Shown piece by piece: positions 1-5,075 of a stretch of DNA of 5,075 nt; position 1 is the stretch's first letter; each line of letters begins with the position of its first letter. The notes below the pieces were generated by a model, which saw nothing but the letters and a program-made list of their open reading frames with translations, was not told the origin of the DNA and searched no databases. The position numbers and the translations under genes are program-made. Source of the stretch: Schlesneria sp. (GTDB taxonomy: Bacteria; Planctomycetota; Planctomycetia; Planctomycetales; Planctomycetaceae). The stretch is taken from positions 1 to 5,075 of the forward strand of contig JANXOO010000724.1 of NCBI GenBank assembly GCA_025353525.1, read 5' to 3'.

Positions 1-37
1 GGCAGCCGGGTCGAGCGACACCTGTTGACCTCAAAGT

Positions 38-664
38 TCACTCGATCGATTCGATGAATCGTTCAATCTGTTCGTCGGTGATGAATTCTTCCTCGCATTG
101 AAGGATGATGACGGCCCGATCAGTTTTTCCCTTAAAACGTCCGATGACCTGACGGTACCGAGTCGTCGTTGCCCGATCCTCACCGCGTCCGATTTCAAAT
201 TCGGCAGGAACACTCCGAATCGTCTTCCGTCGCGTCTCGCGGGATTCCAGGTTGATTTTTTTCAATTCCGGAGTGCTTCGTTCCATCAACTCTTGCAATT
301 GCGCGTCGTTGAAAGAGCCTGGTGACCATTTGGCAAAAAATTGACCGAGTATCATCAGCCCGCGACCCTGTTTTTGTTCAAAACGGGCAACATCGAATCG
401 AAAAATCGAATTGTCCACACTCGCACGCGACTTCCCCAAAAACTCGTCGGGAACGGTCCAGTTTGTGATCGTGGCTGCGGCCTCGATCGCACTCTCGGAC
501 GATTCAGTCACGCGAGGCTGAAACAGCGTTGCGGTCAAAAAGCAGCAGCCCGAACAAATGAAGAATACGCTACAAGACACGATCACAATGACCGACATCC
601 GGCTGATTTTCCGCGGTTTGGACGGAGGAGCGGTCTGGTCGGAATTCGGTGTTTGGGGATTCAT
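38..664 (-). CDS. Single-pass membrane protein of unknown function (208 aa)
   Basis: I do not recognise a named family. The N-terminal 22 residues are polar, rich in Pro, Ser and Gln, and end in a basic cluster (K17, R18, K19? region to R22). One hydrophobic segment follows at about residues 24-48, with an unusual set of cysteines (C31, C37, C40, C41). Positive charges before the segment suggest the N-terminus is cytoplasmic and the roughly 155-residue remainder lies outside. That domain is soluble, with a conserved-looking 'TVPDEF' stretch (70-75), a hydrophobic 'GLMILGQFF' strand (102-110) and a charged C-terminus (192-208, EEEFITDEQIERFIESIE-like, acidic). Planctomycete genomes hold many such small TM-plus-extracytoplasmic-domain proteins without known function; that comparison is from general knowledge. 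The start is the ATG at 664-662. No Shine-Dalgarno is visible before it, and the internal Met23 would remove the basic tail. The gene is divergent from the Uma2 gene. A lipoprotein reading (cleavage before C40) is possible but the lipobox is poor. Confidence 0.8.
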   Translation of the reverse strand: MNPQTPNSDQTAPPSKPRKISRMSVIVIVSCSVFFICSGCCFLTATLFQPRVTESSESAIEAAATITNWTVPDEFLGKSRASVDNSIFRFDVARFEQKQGRGLMILGQFFAKWSPGSFNDAQLQELMERSTPELKKINLESRETRRKTIRSVPAEFEIGRGEDRATTTRYRQVIGRFKGKTDRAVIILQCEEEFITDEQIERFIESIE

Positions 665-684
665 TCAATCGTCAATCGGTTGCC

Positions 685-702
685 GGAGTCACAGGAGTCA
701 CA
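685..702. repeat. Perfect tandem duplication of a 9-bp unit
   Basis: GGAGTCACA occurs twice head to tail (685-693 and 694-702). It sits in the presumed 5' leader or core promoter of the minus-strand gene, abutting the -10-like box. It could be a slipped-strand duplication or a two-site operator. Two copies are too few to tell. Confidence 0.7.
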
Positions 703-707
703 GTATA
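702..707 (-). promoter_or_regulatory. Possible -10 box for the minus-strand membrane protein gene
   Basis: Read on the minus strand this is TATACT, five of six matches to the sigma-70 -10 consensus, 38 bp upstream of the ATG at 664. No good -35 is present: TTAATT lies at an 18-bp spacing and TTGTTA at a too-short 14 bp. The box overlaps the end of the tandem 9-bp repeat at 685-702. It is a weak call based on position and consensus only. Confidence 0.3.
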
Positions 708-756
708 TCTCGTTCGCAGCATAACAATTAACTGCCGGTCAGACTTGTCGCGTCAG

Positions 757-784
757 CGCGCGTCCCGTGAATATACCACGCGCG
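757..784. repeat. GC-rich inverted repeat, 7-bp arms
   Basis: CGCGCGT at 757-763 pairs perfectly with ACGCGCG at 778-784 across a 14-nt spacer that includes AATATA. No T-tract follows on either strand, so it does not read as an intrinsic terminator. It could be an operator between the divergent promoters or chance in a CpG-rich stretch. Confidence 0.45.
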
Positions 785-833
785 GTCTGGTTTGAGGCCA
801 TTGCGAGATCCAGTGACGCCTGGAAACTTCCGC

Positions 834-860
834 AGTCCGCTTCGAACGCGGAAGCGGACT
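834..860. repeat. Perfect 10-bp inverted repeat (stem-loop) upstream of the Uma2 gene
   Basis: AGTCCGCTTC (834-843) is the exact reverse complement of GAAGCGGACT (851-860), with a 7-nt loop. A second, mutually exclusive pairing is available: CTTCCGC (827-833) with GCGGAAG (848-854). No T-run follows on either strand, so a standard intrinsic terminator is unlikely. It lies 34 bp before the TATAAAT box at 894, outside the expected Uma2 transcript, so it would act either as DNA (operator) or in a longer transcript. Confidence 0.6.
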
Positions 861-870
861 TACAAACGAA

Positions 871-900
871 GCCTTACTCCGGATCGTGGGCAGTATAAAT
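871..900 (+). promoter_or_regulatory. Possible promoter for the Uma2 gene
   Basis: TATAAAT at 894-900 resembles a -10 box and lies about 82 bp upstream of the preferred ATG at 982. At a 17-bp spacing upstream is GCCTTA (871-876), which does not match the sigma-70 -35 consensus. It does match GCCTCA at the same spacing before the TATAAAT box at 4031. A promoter here would start transcription near 907, downstream of the alternative ATG at 886, supporting the 982 start. Confidence 0.35.
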
Positions 901-971
901 CATTCCGGGCTACGGACGGAACAAGTTAGCAGCTTGTTCCGCACGATTCACTCGACTGAAGCAGGAATTGG

Positions 972-976
972 AAGGA
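972..976 (+). promoter_or_regulatory. Shine-Dalgarno deciding the Uma2 start
   Basis: AAGGA at 972-976 sits 5 nt before the ATG at 982. No comparable sequence precedes the ATG at 886. It is the clearest ribosome-binding site in the window; the other three genes lack one. Confidence 0.55.
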
Positions 977-981
977 ATCGA

Positions 982-1536
982 ATGACGCTTGAAGAATTTG
1001 AAGAGCGCTTGCGGGATGGCGACAGGTGGGTCGAATTGATCGACGGGCGTTTTTCGCGACTTGATCCTCCCGACGATATGCATGGCGACATCGTTCGTAA
1101 CCTGTCACTCGCACTCGCCGCTTATTTGAAACGTTCCACTGATACGACGGCCACTTTCGAGTTGCCCTTGATCGTTCGCCACAATCCGGCGACGGTCAGG
1201 TGCCCTGCCGTTTCATGTTTTCGAACGGAACCGGGCGGTCGATTTGCGGAGACTGATCGTGTACTGACGGGAACCCGACCGGTCCTCACCATTGAAATCG
1301 CCAGCAACAACGATCGCCGCGAAGCAATGAGCGAGCGAATTCGAAACTATCTCGATTGGGGAGTTGCCGCGGTTTGGGTGATTGACCCCGTGTCACGACA
1401 TGTGCATCAATTCCATGGCCAAATCGCAGGACAACAATTGAAAGAACCGCAAGTGCTGCTGGGGCATCCGGTTTTGCCCGGATTCGCGATACCGGTATCA
1501 GACCTCTTCCGGCAACCAGGTTGGGCAACGCAGTGA
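982..1536 (+). CDS. Uma2-family (DUF820) PD-(D/E)xK-like protein, apparently degenerate active site
   Basis: This 184-residue protein fits the usual size of the Uma2 family, a restriction-endonuclease-like fold common in cyanobacteria and planctomycetes and of mostly unknown function. Family landmarks appear in order: N-terminal MTLEEFE; VELIDG (17-22) with E18; a helix with H34 that is often conserved; the 'TVRCPAVS' strand (71-78); TIEIAS (103-108) with E105; the 'SERIRNYL' helix (117-124); the 'VWVIDP' strand (131-136); and the C-terminal 'VLPGFAIPVSDLF' (164-176). Two expected metal or catalytic positions differ: the Asp of the usual PDV motif is Ala76 (codon GCC at 1207), and the Lys four residues before Tyr123 is Arg119. 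The protein may therefore be inactive, or belong to a diverged subfamily. The ATG at 982 is chosen because it has a Shine-Dalgarno and matches the family N-terminus; ATG 886 would add 32 residues unlike the family. It is divergent from the left-hand gene and not obviously part of the VWA operon. Confidence 0.88.
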   Translation: MTLEEFEERLRDGDRWVELIDGRFSRLDPPDDMHGDIVRNLSLALAAYLKRSTDTTATFELPLIVRHNPATVRCPAVSCFRTEPGGRFAETDRVLTGTRPVLTIEIASNNDRREAMSERIRNYLDWGVAAVWVIDPVSRHVHQFHGQIAGQQLKEPQVLLGHPVLPGFAIPVSDLFRQPGWATQ

Positions 1537-1839
1537 AGCATTTTTCGCGAGAACACCGCAGATGTGCCACGGCTTTGGAGTCCTCGCATAAGCAGTCCCT
1601 TATTTTGGAAACCGCATCTGAAGAAGAGCGCAGCTTGCCCGAAGACGGTCAAGCTGCGACACGAGCAGGAAAGAATCTTTCACAGCGTTGCCCTGACGTG
1701 CCGGGGCGCCGGACGGCTCGCTTCATGACATGCTGTCTGGTTTTGTGGGCGGTGGATCGGTACGATTTCCCAGATTCCGATTTCATCCGTCGTGTGGATT
1801 CGGGCCAGATCGGATTTCGTTTGCTGATGTGATTTTGCC
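1537..1839. other. Non-coding gap between the Uma2 and BatA-like genes
   Basis: This 303-bp stretch holds a strong stem-loop at 1629-1658 and a small one near 1668-1680 (GAAAG/CTTTC). A reading frame is open through most of it from a TTG at 1521 to 1832, but its product has no recognisable domain, no ribosome-binding site and biased composition, so I do not call it a gene. I see no convincing -35/-10 pair for the downstream VWA gene and no sign of a degraded MoxR or DUF58 gene. Confidence 0.6.
1629..1658 (+). terminator. Strong stem-loop downstream of Uma2, possible terminator
   Basis: CGCAGCTTG (1629-1637) is the exact reverse complement of CAAGCTGCG (1650-1658). After one C/T mismatch the stem continues with CCG/CGG (1639-1641 and 1646-1648), closing on an AAGA tetraloop, for 12 pairs in total. 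It begins 93 nt after the Uma2 stop. No U-tract follows, so it is not a textbook intrinsic terminator. It could be a 3'-end stabilising structure or a leader element for the VWA transcript. Confidence 0.4.
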
Positions 1840-3870
1840 ATGTCATTCGATTCGCCGGGTTCGCTGTACTGGCTCGGGCTTGTCGTTCCCATTGTCGTCT
1901 TCTATATCCTGAAGATCCGGCTAAGACGACAGAACGTTTCCACTGTCATGTTCTGGAAGCAGGTCCTGGACGAACAAAACCCGCGTTCGATCTGGCAACG
2001 CATGCGACATTTCGTGTCGTTGCTGTTTCAACTGGCCATGCTGATTTTGCTGGTCCTGGCGATGTCAGACCCGTATGCCTGGTGGGAAGTCCATGCCGCA
2101 CGCCGTTTGGTCCTGGTCATCGACAATTCGGCCAGCATGAACGCAACCGACGTGAAGCCGTCCCGATTAGCGGCCGCTCGACGCGAGGCGATTCAAGTCA
2201 TCGCAGGGATGCGGCATCGGGACGAAGTTGCCCTGGTGGCGGTGGGGACTCAACCAGCCGTCATTGTTGGTTTCACGGGTCGTCAGCGAACGTTGGCGGA
2301 TGCGGTTGCCAGTTTGCCAGCGGCAGACGGGCCATCGCGCGTCGCCGACGCCATCGGACTTGGTCAACGGTTACTCGGGGAACGTCAGGACGGAAAGAAG
2401 CCGGAAGTGATCGTATTCACGGACGGTCGATTTGAAGGTGTCGAACAATTCTTTACCGGGAAGCAGTCGCGATCGGACAATGCGGACGGTCGCCCGGCGA
2501 ATGACATGCCGTCATCCAATCAAACCGGCGTCAATTTAGCGGCATCAGGAACAGGTGCCGTTGTGATTCATCCGATCGGTCACCGCTCGGACAACGCCGG
2601 GATCACACAGTTCCAGGTACGGCGAAGCCTGGTCGATCCGCTCGGCTACGAAATTCTGGTCGAAGTGACGAATGCCTCGGACGTTGCTCTGGAATGCCGG
2701 TTTGAAGTCGATCTTCACTCTGCGATCGAAAACAGGTCCGATCCGATCGATGTGGTTCCGCTGAAACTGGAACCAGGAGGTAAATGGAGTCAGGTATTCG
2801 AGAAAACTTCGGCCGAGGGAGGTCATTTGATCGCGCGGCTGAAGCACGATGACGCTCTTGCTATTGATAACGTTGCCTTGGCGGTATTACCACGTCGTGA
2901 AATTCAACCGGTCGTGCTGGTCACATCCGGAAACCTTTTTCTTCAAAAAGTGTTTGAAGCCAATCCGCTGGTTAAATTGACGATCCTCGATCACTGGGAC
3001 GACGATGGGAGTCGGAAGTCTTATCCTGCCGGGACCGTATTCGTCTTTCACCGGATCGCCCCGGCCAGGCTGCCGGCCGGAAGTGTCTTTGTTGTTGACC
3101 CGGCGAATTCCAGCGATGCCTACACCGTGGGCGAGCCGCTCGATAACGCGATTGTCACGAAACAGGACAAGGATTCGCCGTTGATGTCACACGTGCGACT
3201 CGACAATGTCATCATGCCGGAAGCGCGTAAAATCGTGCCGAATCAACCCGAACTCGTACAGGTTCTGGCATCCGGGATTTCGACCGATCCGCTGTTTTTC
3301 TTGATCAATCGTCTGGAAGGCAAGTTGCTCGTCCTGACGGTTAACCTCGATCGCGGCGACCTGCCGCTCCGTACGGCATTCCCGATTTCTGTCGGTAATG
3401 CACTGCATTGGTTCGCCGGTAACAAAAGCGATTTGCGAGAATCCCTCGCCACCGGATCCCTCGTGACCGCAACCTTAGCCGATTTTTCCGCCGTACCGCA
3501 GGGAAACGAACTGATGCTGGTCAGTCCTTCGGGACTCAGTAAGCCATTGCCATGGACGACTGACAAGATCACATTCGGACCACTCGACCAATGTGGACTC
3601 TGGAAAGTCCACGAGGATCGCCCGGTCCTCAAAGGCACAGTTCCGGGTACTGGTCAGGAATCGGTACCGCTTCTGGAAATCGCGTGCAATTTGTCGAATG
3701 CGGCTGAGTCGGATCTTCGTCCGCCCGATGAACTGCTTGCGGAAAAGAAGATACCATCGCCCGTCATGTCGGGACTTGGCTCGCACCCGATCTGGTTTCG
3801 GCTGTTACTTTTGGGACTCGTGTTATCCTCCCTTGAATGGTGCCTCTACCACCGTCGAGTCATCAGTTAA
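1840..3870 (+). CDS. BatA-like VWA-domain membrane protein (676 aa)
   Basis: The N-terminus is a BatA/aerotolerance-regulator type region with membrane segments at about 8-24 and 57-77 joined by a basic loop (K25-R56). That loop is expected inside, which places the VWA domain in the periplasm. The VWA domain (about 89-250) carries MIDAS motif 1 DNSAS (D95, S97, S99), Ser166 where Thr is commoner, and TDG (194-196, D195), so metal-dependent ligand binding is plausible. A roughly 38-residue Asn/Ser/Gly-rich insertion (about 201-238) precedes the last strand and the 'SDNAGI' motif (250-255). The middle region includes 'SGNLFLQKVFEANP' (363-376) and 'DLPLRTAFPISVGNALHW' (507-524), typical of the planctomycete members. 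A final membrane segment (about 651-667) ends in 'EWCLYHRR'. The start is the only one possible: an in-frame TGA lies at 1825 and the first ATG is at 1840; there is no Shine-Dalgarno. Relatives sit with MoxR and DUF58 genes in assemblies of poorly defined function. The annotation as BatA-like is firm; the cellular role is not known. Confidence 0.92.
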   Translation: MSFDSPGSLYWLGLVVPIVVFYILKIRLRRQNVSTVMFWKQVLDEQNPRSIWQRMRHFVSLLFQLAMLILLVLAMSDPYAWWEVHAARRLVLVIDNSASMNATDVKPSRLAAARREAIQVIAGMRHRDEVALVAVGTQPAVIVGFTGRQRTLADAVASLPAADGPSRVADAIGLGQRLLGERQDGKKPEVIVFTDGRFEGVEQFFTGKQSRSDNADGRPANDMPSSNQTGVNLAASGTGAVVIHPIGHRSDNAGITQFQVRRSLVDPLGYEILVEVTNASDVALECRFEVDLHSAIENRSDPIDVVPLKLEPGGKWSQVFEKTSAEGGHLIARLKHDDALAIDNVALAVLPRREIQPVVLVTSGNLFLQKVFEANPLVKLTILDHWDDDGSRKSYPAGTVFVFHRIAPARLPAGSVFVVDPANSSDAYTVGEPLDNAIVTKQDKDSPLMSHVRLDNVIMPEARKIVPNQPELVQVLASGISTDPLFFLINRLEGKLLVLTVNLDRGDLPLRTAFPISVGNALHWFAGNKSDLRESLATGSLVTATLADFSAVPQGNELMLVSPSGLSKPLPWTTDKITFGPLDQCGLWKVHEDRPVLKGTVPGTGQESVPLLEIACNLSNAAESDLRPPDELLAEKKIPSPVMSGLGSHPIWFRLLLLGLVLSSLEWCLYHRRVIS

Positions 3871-3930
3871 CCCAACGCCCCGCCCCGGTCGCCCATTATA
3901 CTTCGCGCGGCATGGGATGAGACATTTGCA

Positions 3931-4010
3931 GAAACCGAACTTTCGATGGAATGCCAGTCGCCGAATGATGTTCCATCGCGATCCGCGGAAACGGACTTTC
4001 GATGAATGCC
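3931..4010. repeat. Imperfect direct repeat between the two VWA genes
   Basis: A 25-bp unit at 3931-3955 recurs as a 23-bp unit at 3988-4010, differing by one substitution and two single-base deletions. The shared core is ACTTTCGATG followed by GAATGCC. The starts are 57 bp apart. Between them TTCCATCG (3971-3978) is the reverse complement of CGATGGAA (3944-3951) within the first copy, giving an 8-bp inverted repeat. The second copy runs into the GCCTCA element of the putative promoter. It may be a regulatory duplication. Confidence 0.6.
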
Positions 4011-4037
4011 TCATTTATGGCCGCGTGCGGTATAAAT
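4008..4037 (+). promoter_or_regulatory. Possible promoter for the second VWA gene
   Basis: TATAAAT at 4031-4037 lies 46 bp upstream of the ATG at 4084, in the right place for a -10 box. GCCTCA (4008-4013) lies 17 bp further up. This repeats the arrangement at 871-900 before the Uma2 gene, although GCCTCA is not a sigma-70 -35 sequence. If real, the second VWA gene would have its own promoter besides any read-through. Confidence 0.35.
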
Positions 4038-4083
4038 TGTCATCCCGTTGCGTTGAACCGTCTTTCGTTGTCGTTACCTGGAA

Positions 4084-5075
4084 ATGACATTCTCGATGCT
4101 CGACTCATTCTCGCTGGAACTGACTCGTCCCTGGTGGCTGGCATCACTGGTGCTGGTGCTGCCGTTGCTCGTCTTTTTTTTCTGGCATTCGCTTTCCGAC
4201 TTTCCTCCAAAACAACTTGTCGCCTCTTTGCTGACCCGGATTGCGGTCGTGGTGCTGCTTGCTTTCGCTCTGGCCGGATTGACGATGCTCAATCCGACGA
4301 TGCAGCAATTTGTGATTTTCGCAATCGATCAAAGTCTGAGCGTTGATGCGGGGACTGGTGACGATCCATCATCCAAAAGTAAAACAGAGAACGCCGCCAG
4401 AAAGTCGCAGGTCGACGAATTCCTTGATCGAGCCCTCGCCGATGCGAAACGAACGGGGGACCACAAGGTCATGTTTCTGCCGTTTGCATCGCAGGCTGGC
4501 GCATTGACCACCGAAAGACTGTTGCCCTCCGTCGACGACACCAAGCCGAACGACAGTCCGGATCCTGCAGGACCACGCCCAGGCGGTCGCACATCGATTG
4601 ATCGGAACGCCACCGATATTGCCGCTGCAATCCGGTCGGCAGCCGGCGCGATGCCGCCTGATTATGTTCCCAGGATCGTGCTGCTGACGGACGGAAATCA
4701 AACGGCGGGCGATGCCCTGCAAGCGGCACTCGGCACCGCTTCGGTCACCGGTTTCGACCGGGAGCGTACGTTTGCAAACGGCGATCGCTCGTCGTCGGTG
4801 ATTTCGTCGCTGATTCCGATCGATACGGTGCCGCTGAAGGTGCGTGACGACAATGAAGTGCAGGTCGCCGCCGTTGAGGTGCCCGCGCAAGTTCGCGAGG
4901 GCGAGCCGTTCTATGTCGAGGTTGCCATCAACTCGAATCACGAAGACGAAGGGCTTGTCGAAGTCTTTCGCGGTGCCCACAAGGTTTTGAGCGAAACGCG
5001 AAAACTGAAATCCGGCGAGAATCGGTTTCGCTTTCAACAATCGATCACGGGCGAGCGATTGGCTCAATATACAGT
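4084..5075 (+). CDS. VWA-domain membrane protein, 5' part only (open at right edge)
   Basis: The frame runs without a stop from the ATG at 4084 to the window end, giving 330 residues of a longer protein. Two membrane segments lie at about 17-35 and 53-71. The VWA domain follows with a complete MIDAS: DQSLS (D82, S84, S86), T177 in 'ATDIAAAI', and LTDG (201-204, D203) inside 'LLTDGNQTAGDAL'. Two polar insertions are visible inside the domain, residues 88-108 and about 150-172, and another at about 217-240 before 'IPIDTVPL'. From about residue 258 a beta-rich, Ig-like segment begins ('VEVPAQVREGEPFYVEV'). This order is typical of planctomycete and verrucomicrobial VWA proteins that often carry a class I glutamine amidotransferase-like domain further on; that part is outside the window and is inferred. 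The start is bounded by an in-frame TGA at 4054; ATG 4096 (Met5) is the only close alternative, and neither has a Shine-Dalgarno. It lies 213 bp after the BatA-like gene and is probably its functional partner. Confidence 0.9.
   Translation, partial: MTFSMLDSFSLELTRPWWLASLVLVLPLLVFFFWHSLSDFPPKQLVASLLTRIAVVVLLAFALAGLTMLNPTMQQFVIFAIDQSLSVDAGTGDDPSSKSKTENAARKSQVDEFLDRALADAKRTGDHKVMFLPFASQAGALTTERLLPSVDDTKPNDSPDPAGPRPGGRTSIDRNATDIAAAIRSAAGAMPPDYVPRIVLLTDGNQTAGDALQAALGTASVTGFDRERTFANGDRSSSVISSLIPIDTVPLKVRDDNEVQVAAVEVPAQVREGEPFYVEVAINSNHEDEGLVEVFRGAHKVLSETRKLKSGENRFRFQQSITGERLAQYT

Larger units (their letters stand above)
665..981. other. Divergent intergenic region between the membrane protein gene and the Uma2 gene
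   Basis: This 317-bp stretch separates two divergent genes and holds no credible coding sequence. It contains, in order: a tandem 9-bp repeat and a minus-strand -10-like box (685-707); a GC-rich 7-bp inverted repeat, CGCGCGT (757-763) with ACGCGCG (778-784); a perfect 10-bp inverted repeat (834-860); and a rightward TATAAAT box (894-900). An ATG at 886 opens the Uma2 frame, but it lies upstream of that TATAAAT box and is not favoured as the start. Confidence 0.6.

Noticed and set aside
47..61. 6-bp hairpin CGATTC/GAATCG near the 3' end of the minus-strand gene
   Set aside because: It lies within the coding sequence before the stop codon, is short, and has no following T-run, so it is not credible as a terminator.
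341..724. Plus-strand frame of 127 codons opposite the left-hand gene
   Set aside because: Its composition is basic and random-looking, with no motif. The minus-strand frame has a clear membrane segment and an ordered domain.
886..981. Upstream extension of Uma2 from ATG 886
   Set aside because: It has no Shine-Dalgarno, the added 32 residues do not resemble the family N-terminus, and a TATAAAT box lies inside the extension.
1521..1832. Plus-strand frame of 103 codons from a TTG in the gap before the BatA-like gene
   Set aside because: It has a TTG start overlapping the end of Uma2, no ribosome-binding site, no recognisable motif, and a stable stem-loop within it.
3897..3902. TATACT as a further promoter after the BatA-like gene
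   Set aside because: There is no -35-like element at a suitable spacing, and it is far from the next start compared with the TATAAAT at 4031.
4369..5067. Minus-strand open frame of 232 codons opposite the second VWA gene
   Set aside because: Its product is Arg-rich with no domain, as expected for the complement of a GC-biased gene. The plus strand has a clear VWA protein with full MIDAS motifs across the same bases.
1..5075. CRISPR array, tRNA or rRNA genes, insertion sequence, phage or defence cassette
   Set aside because: I saw no regularly spaced repeats, no cloverleaf or rRNA-like segments, no transposase-like protein and no terminal inverted repeats. Uma2 alone does not define a defence system.

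Overview
The window looks like chromosomal DNA of a planctomycete (Planctomycetota). The evidence is a BatA-type von Willebrand factor A (VWA) membrane protein followed on the same strand by a second, larger-type VWA membrane protein; a Uma2-fold protein; moderate GC; mostly no Shine-Dalgarno sequences; and wide intergenic gaps. The phylum assignment is an inference from gene content and protein style, and I cannot name a genus.

Layout from left to right. (1) Minus strand 38-664: a 208-residue single-pass membrane protein of unknown function. (2) 665-981: a divergent intergenic region with a tandem 9-bp repeat beside a minus-strand -10-like box, two inverted repeats, and a TATAAAT box facing right. 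(3) Plus strand 982-1536: a Uma2-family (DUF820) PD-(D/E)xK-type protein whose catalytic Asp and Lys positions are Ala and Arg. (4) 1537-1839: a gap with no credible gene but a strong stem-loop. (5) Plus strand 1840-3870: a complete 676-residue BatA-like VWA protein with two N-terminal membrane segments, a MIDAS-containing VWA domain and a C-terminal membrane anchor. (6) 3871-4083: a gap with an imperfect direct repeat and a second TATAAAT box. (7) Plus strand 4084 to the right edge: the first 330 residues of a second VWA membrane protein with a complete MIDAS, open at the edge.

The two VWA proteins are the functional core. In planctomycetes and related phyla, such pairs usually lie in clusters with a MoxR AAA+ ATPase and a DUF58 protein. 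They are thought to form a membrane-anchored, metal-dependent protein-binding assembly facing the periplasm. Here no MoxR or DUF58 gene lies directly upstream; a Uma2 gene and a 303-bp gap occupy that place. The two VWA genes are separated by 213 bp with possible promoter elements, so they may not be a single tightly coupled transcript.

I do not see a clearly new biological system. The observations most worth following are the degenerate Uma2 active site, the shared promoter-like arrangement (GCCTYA, 17 bp, TATAAAT) before two genes, the duplicated element between the VWA genes, and two non-coding stem-loops.
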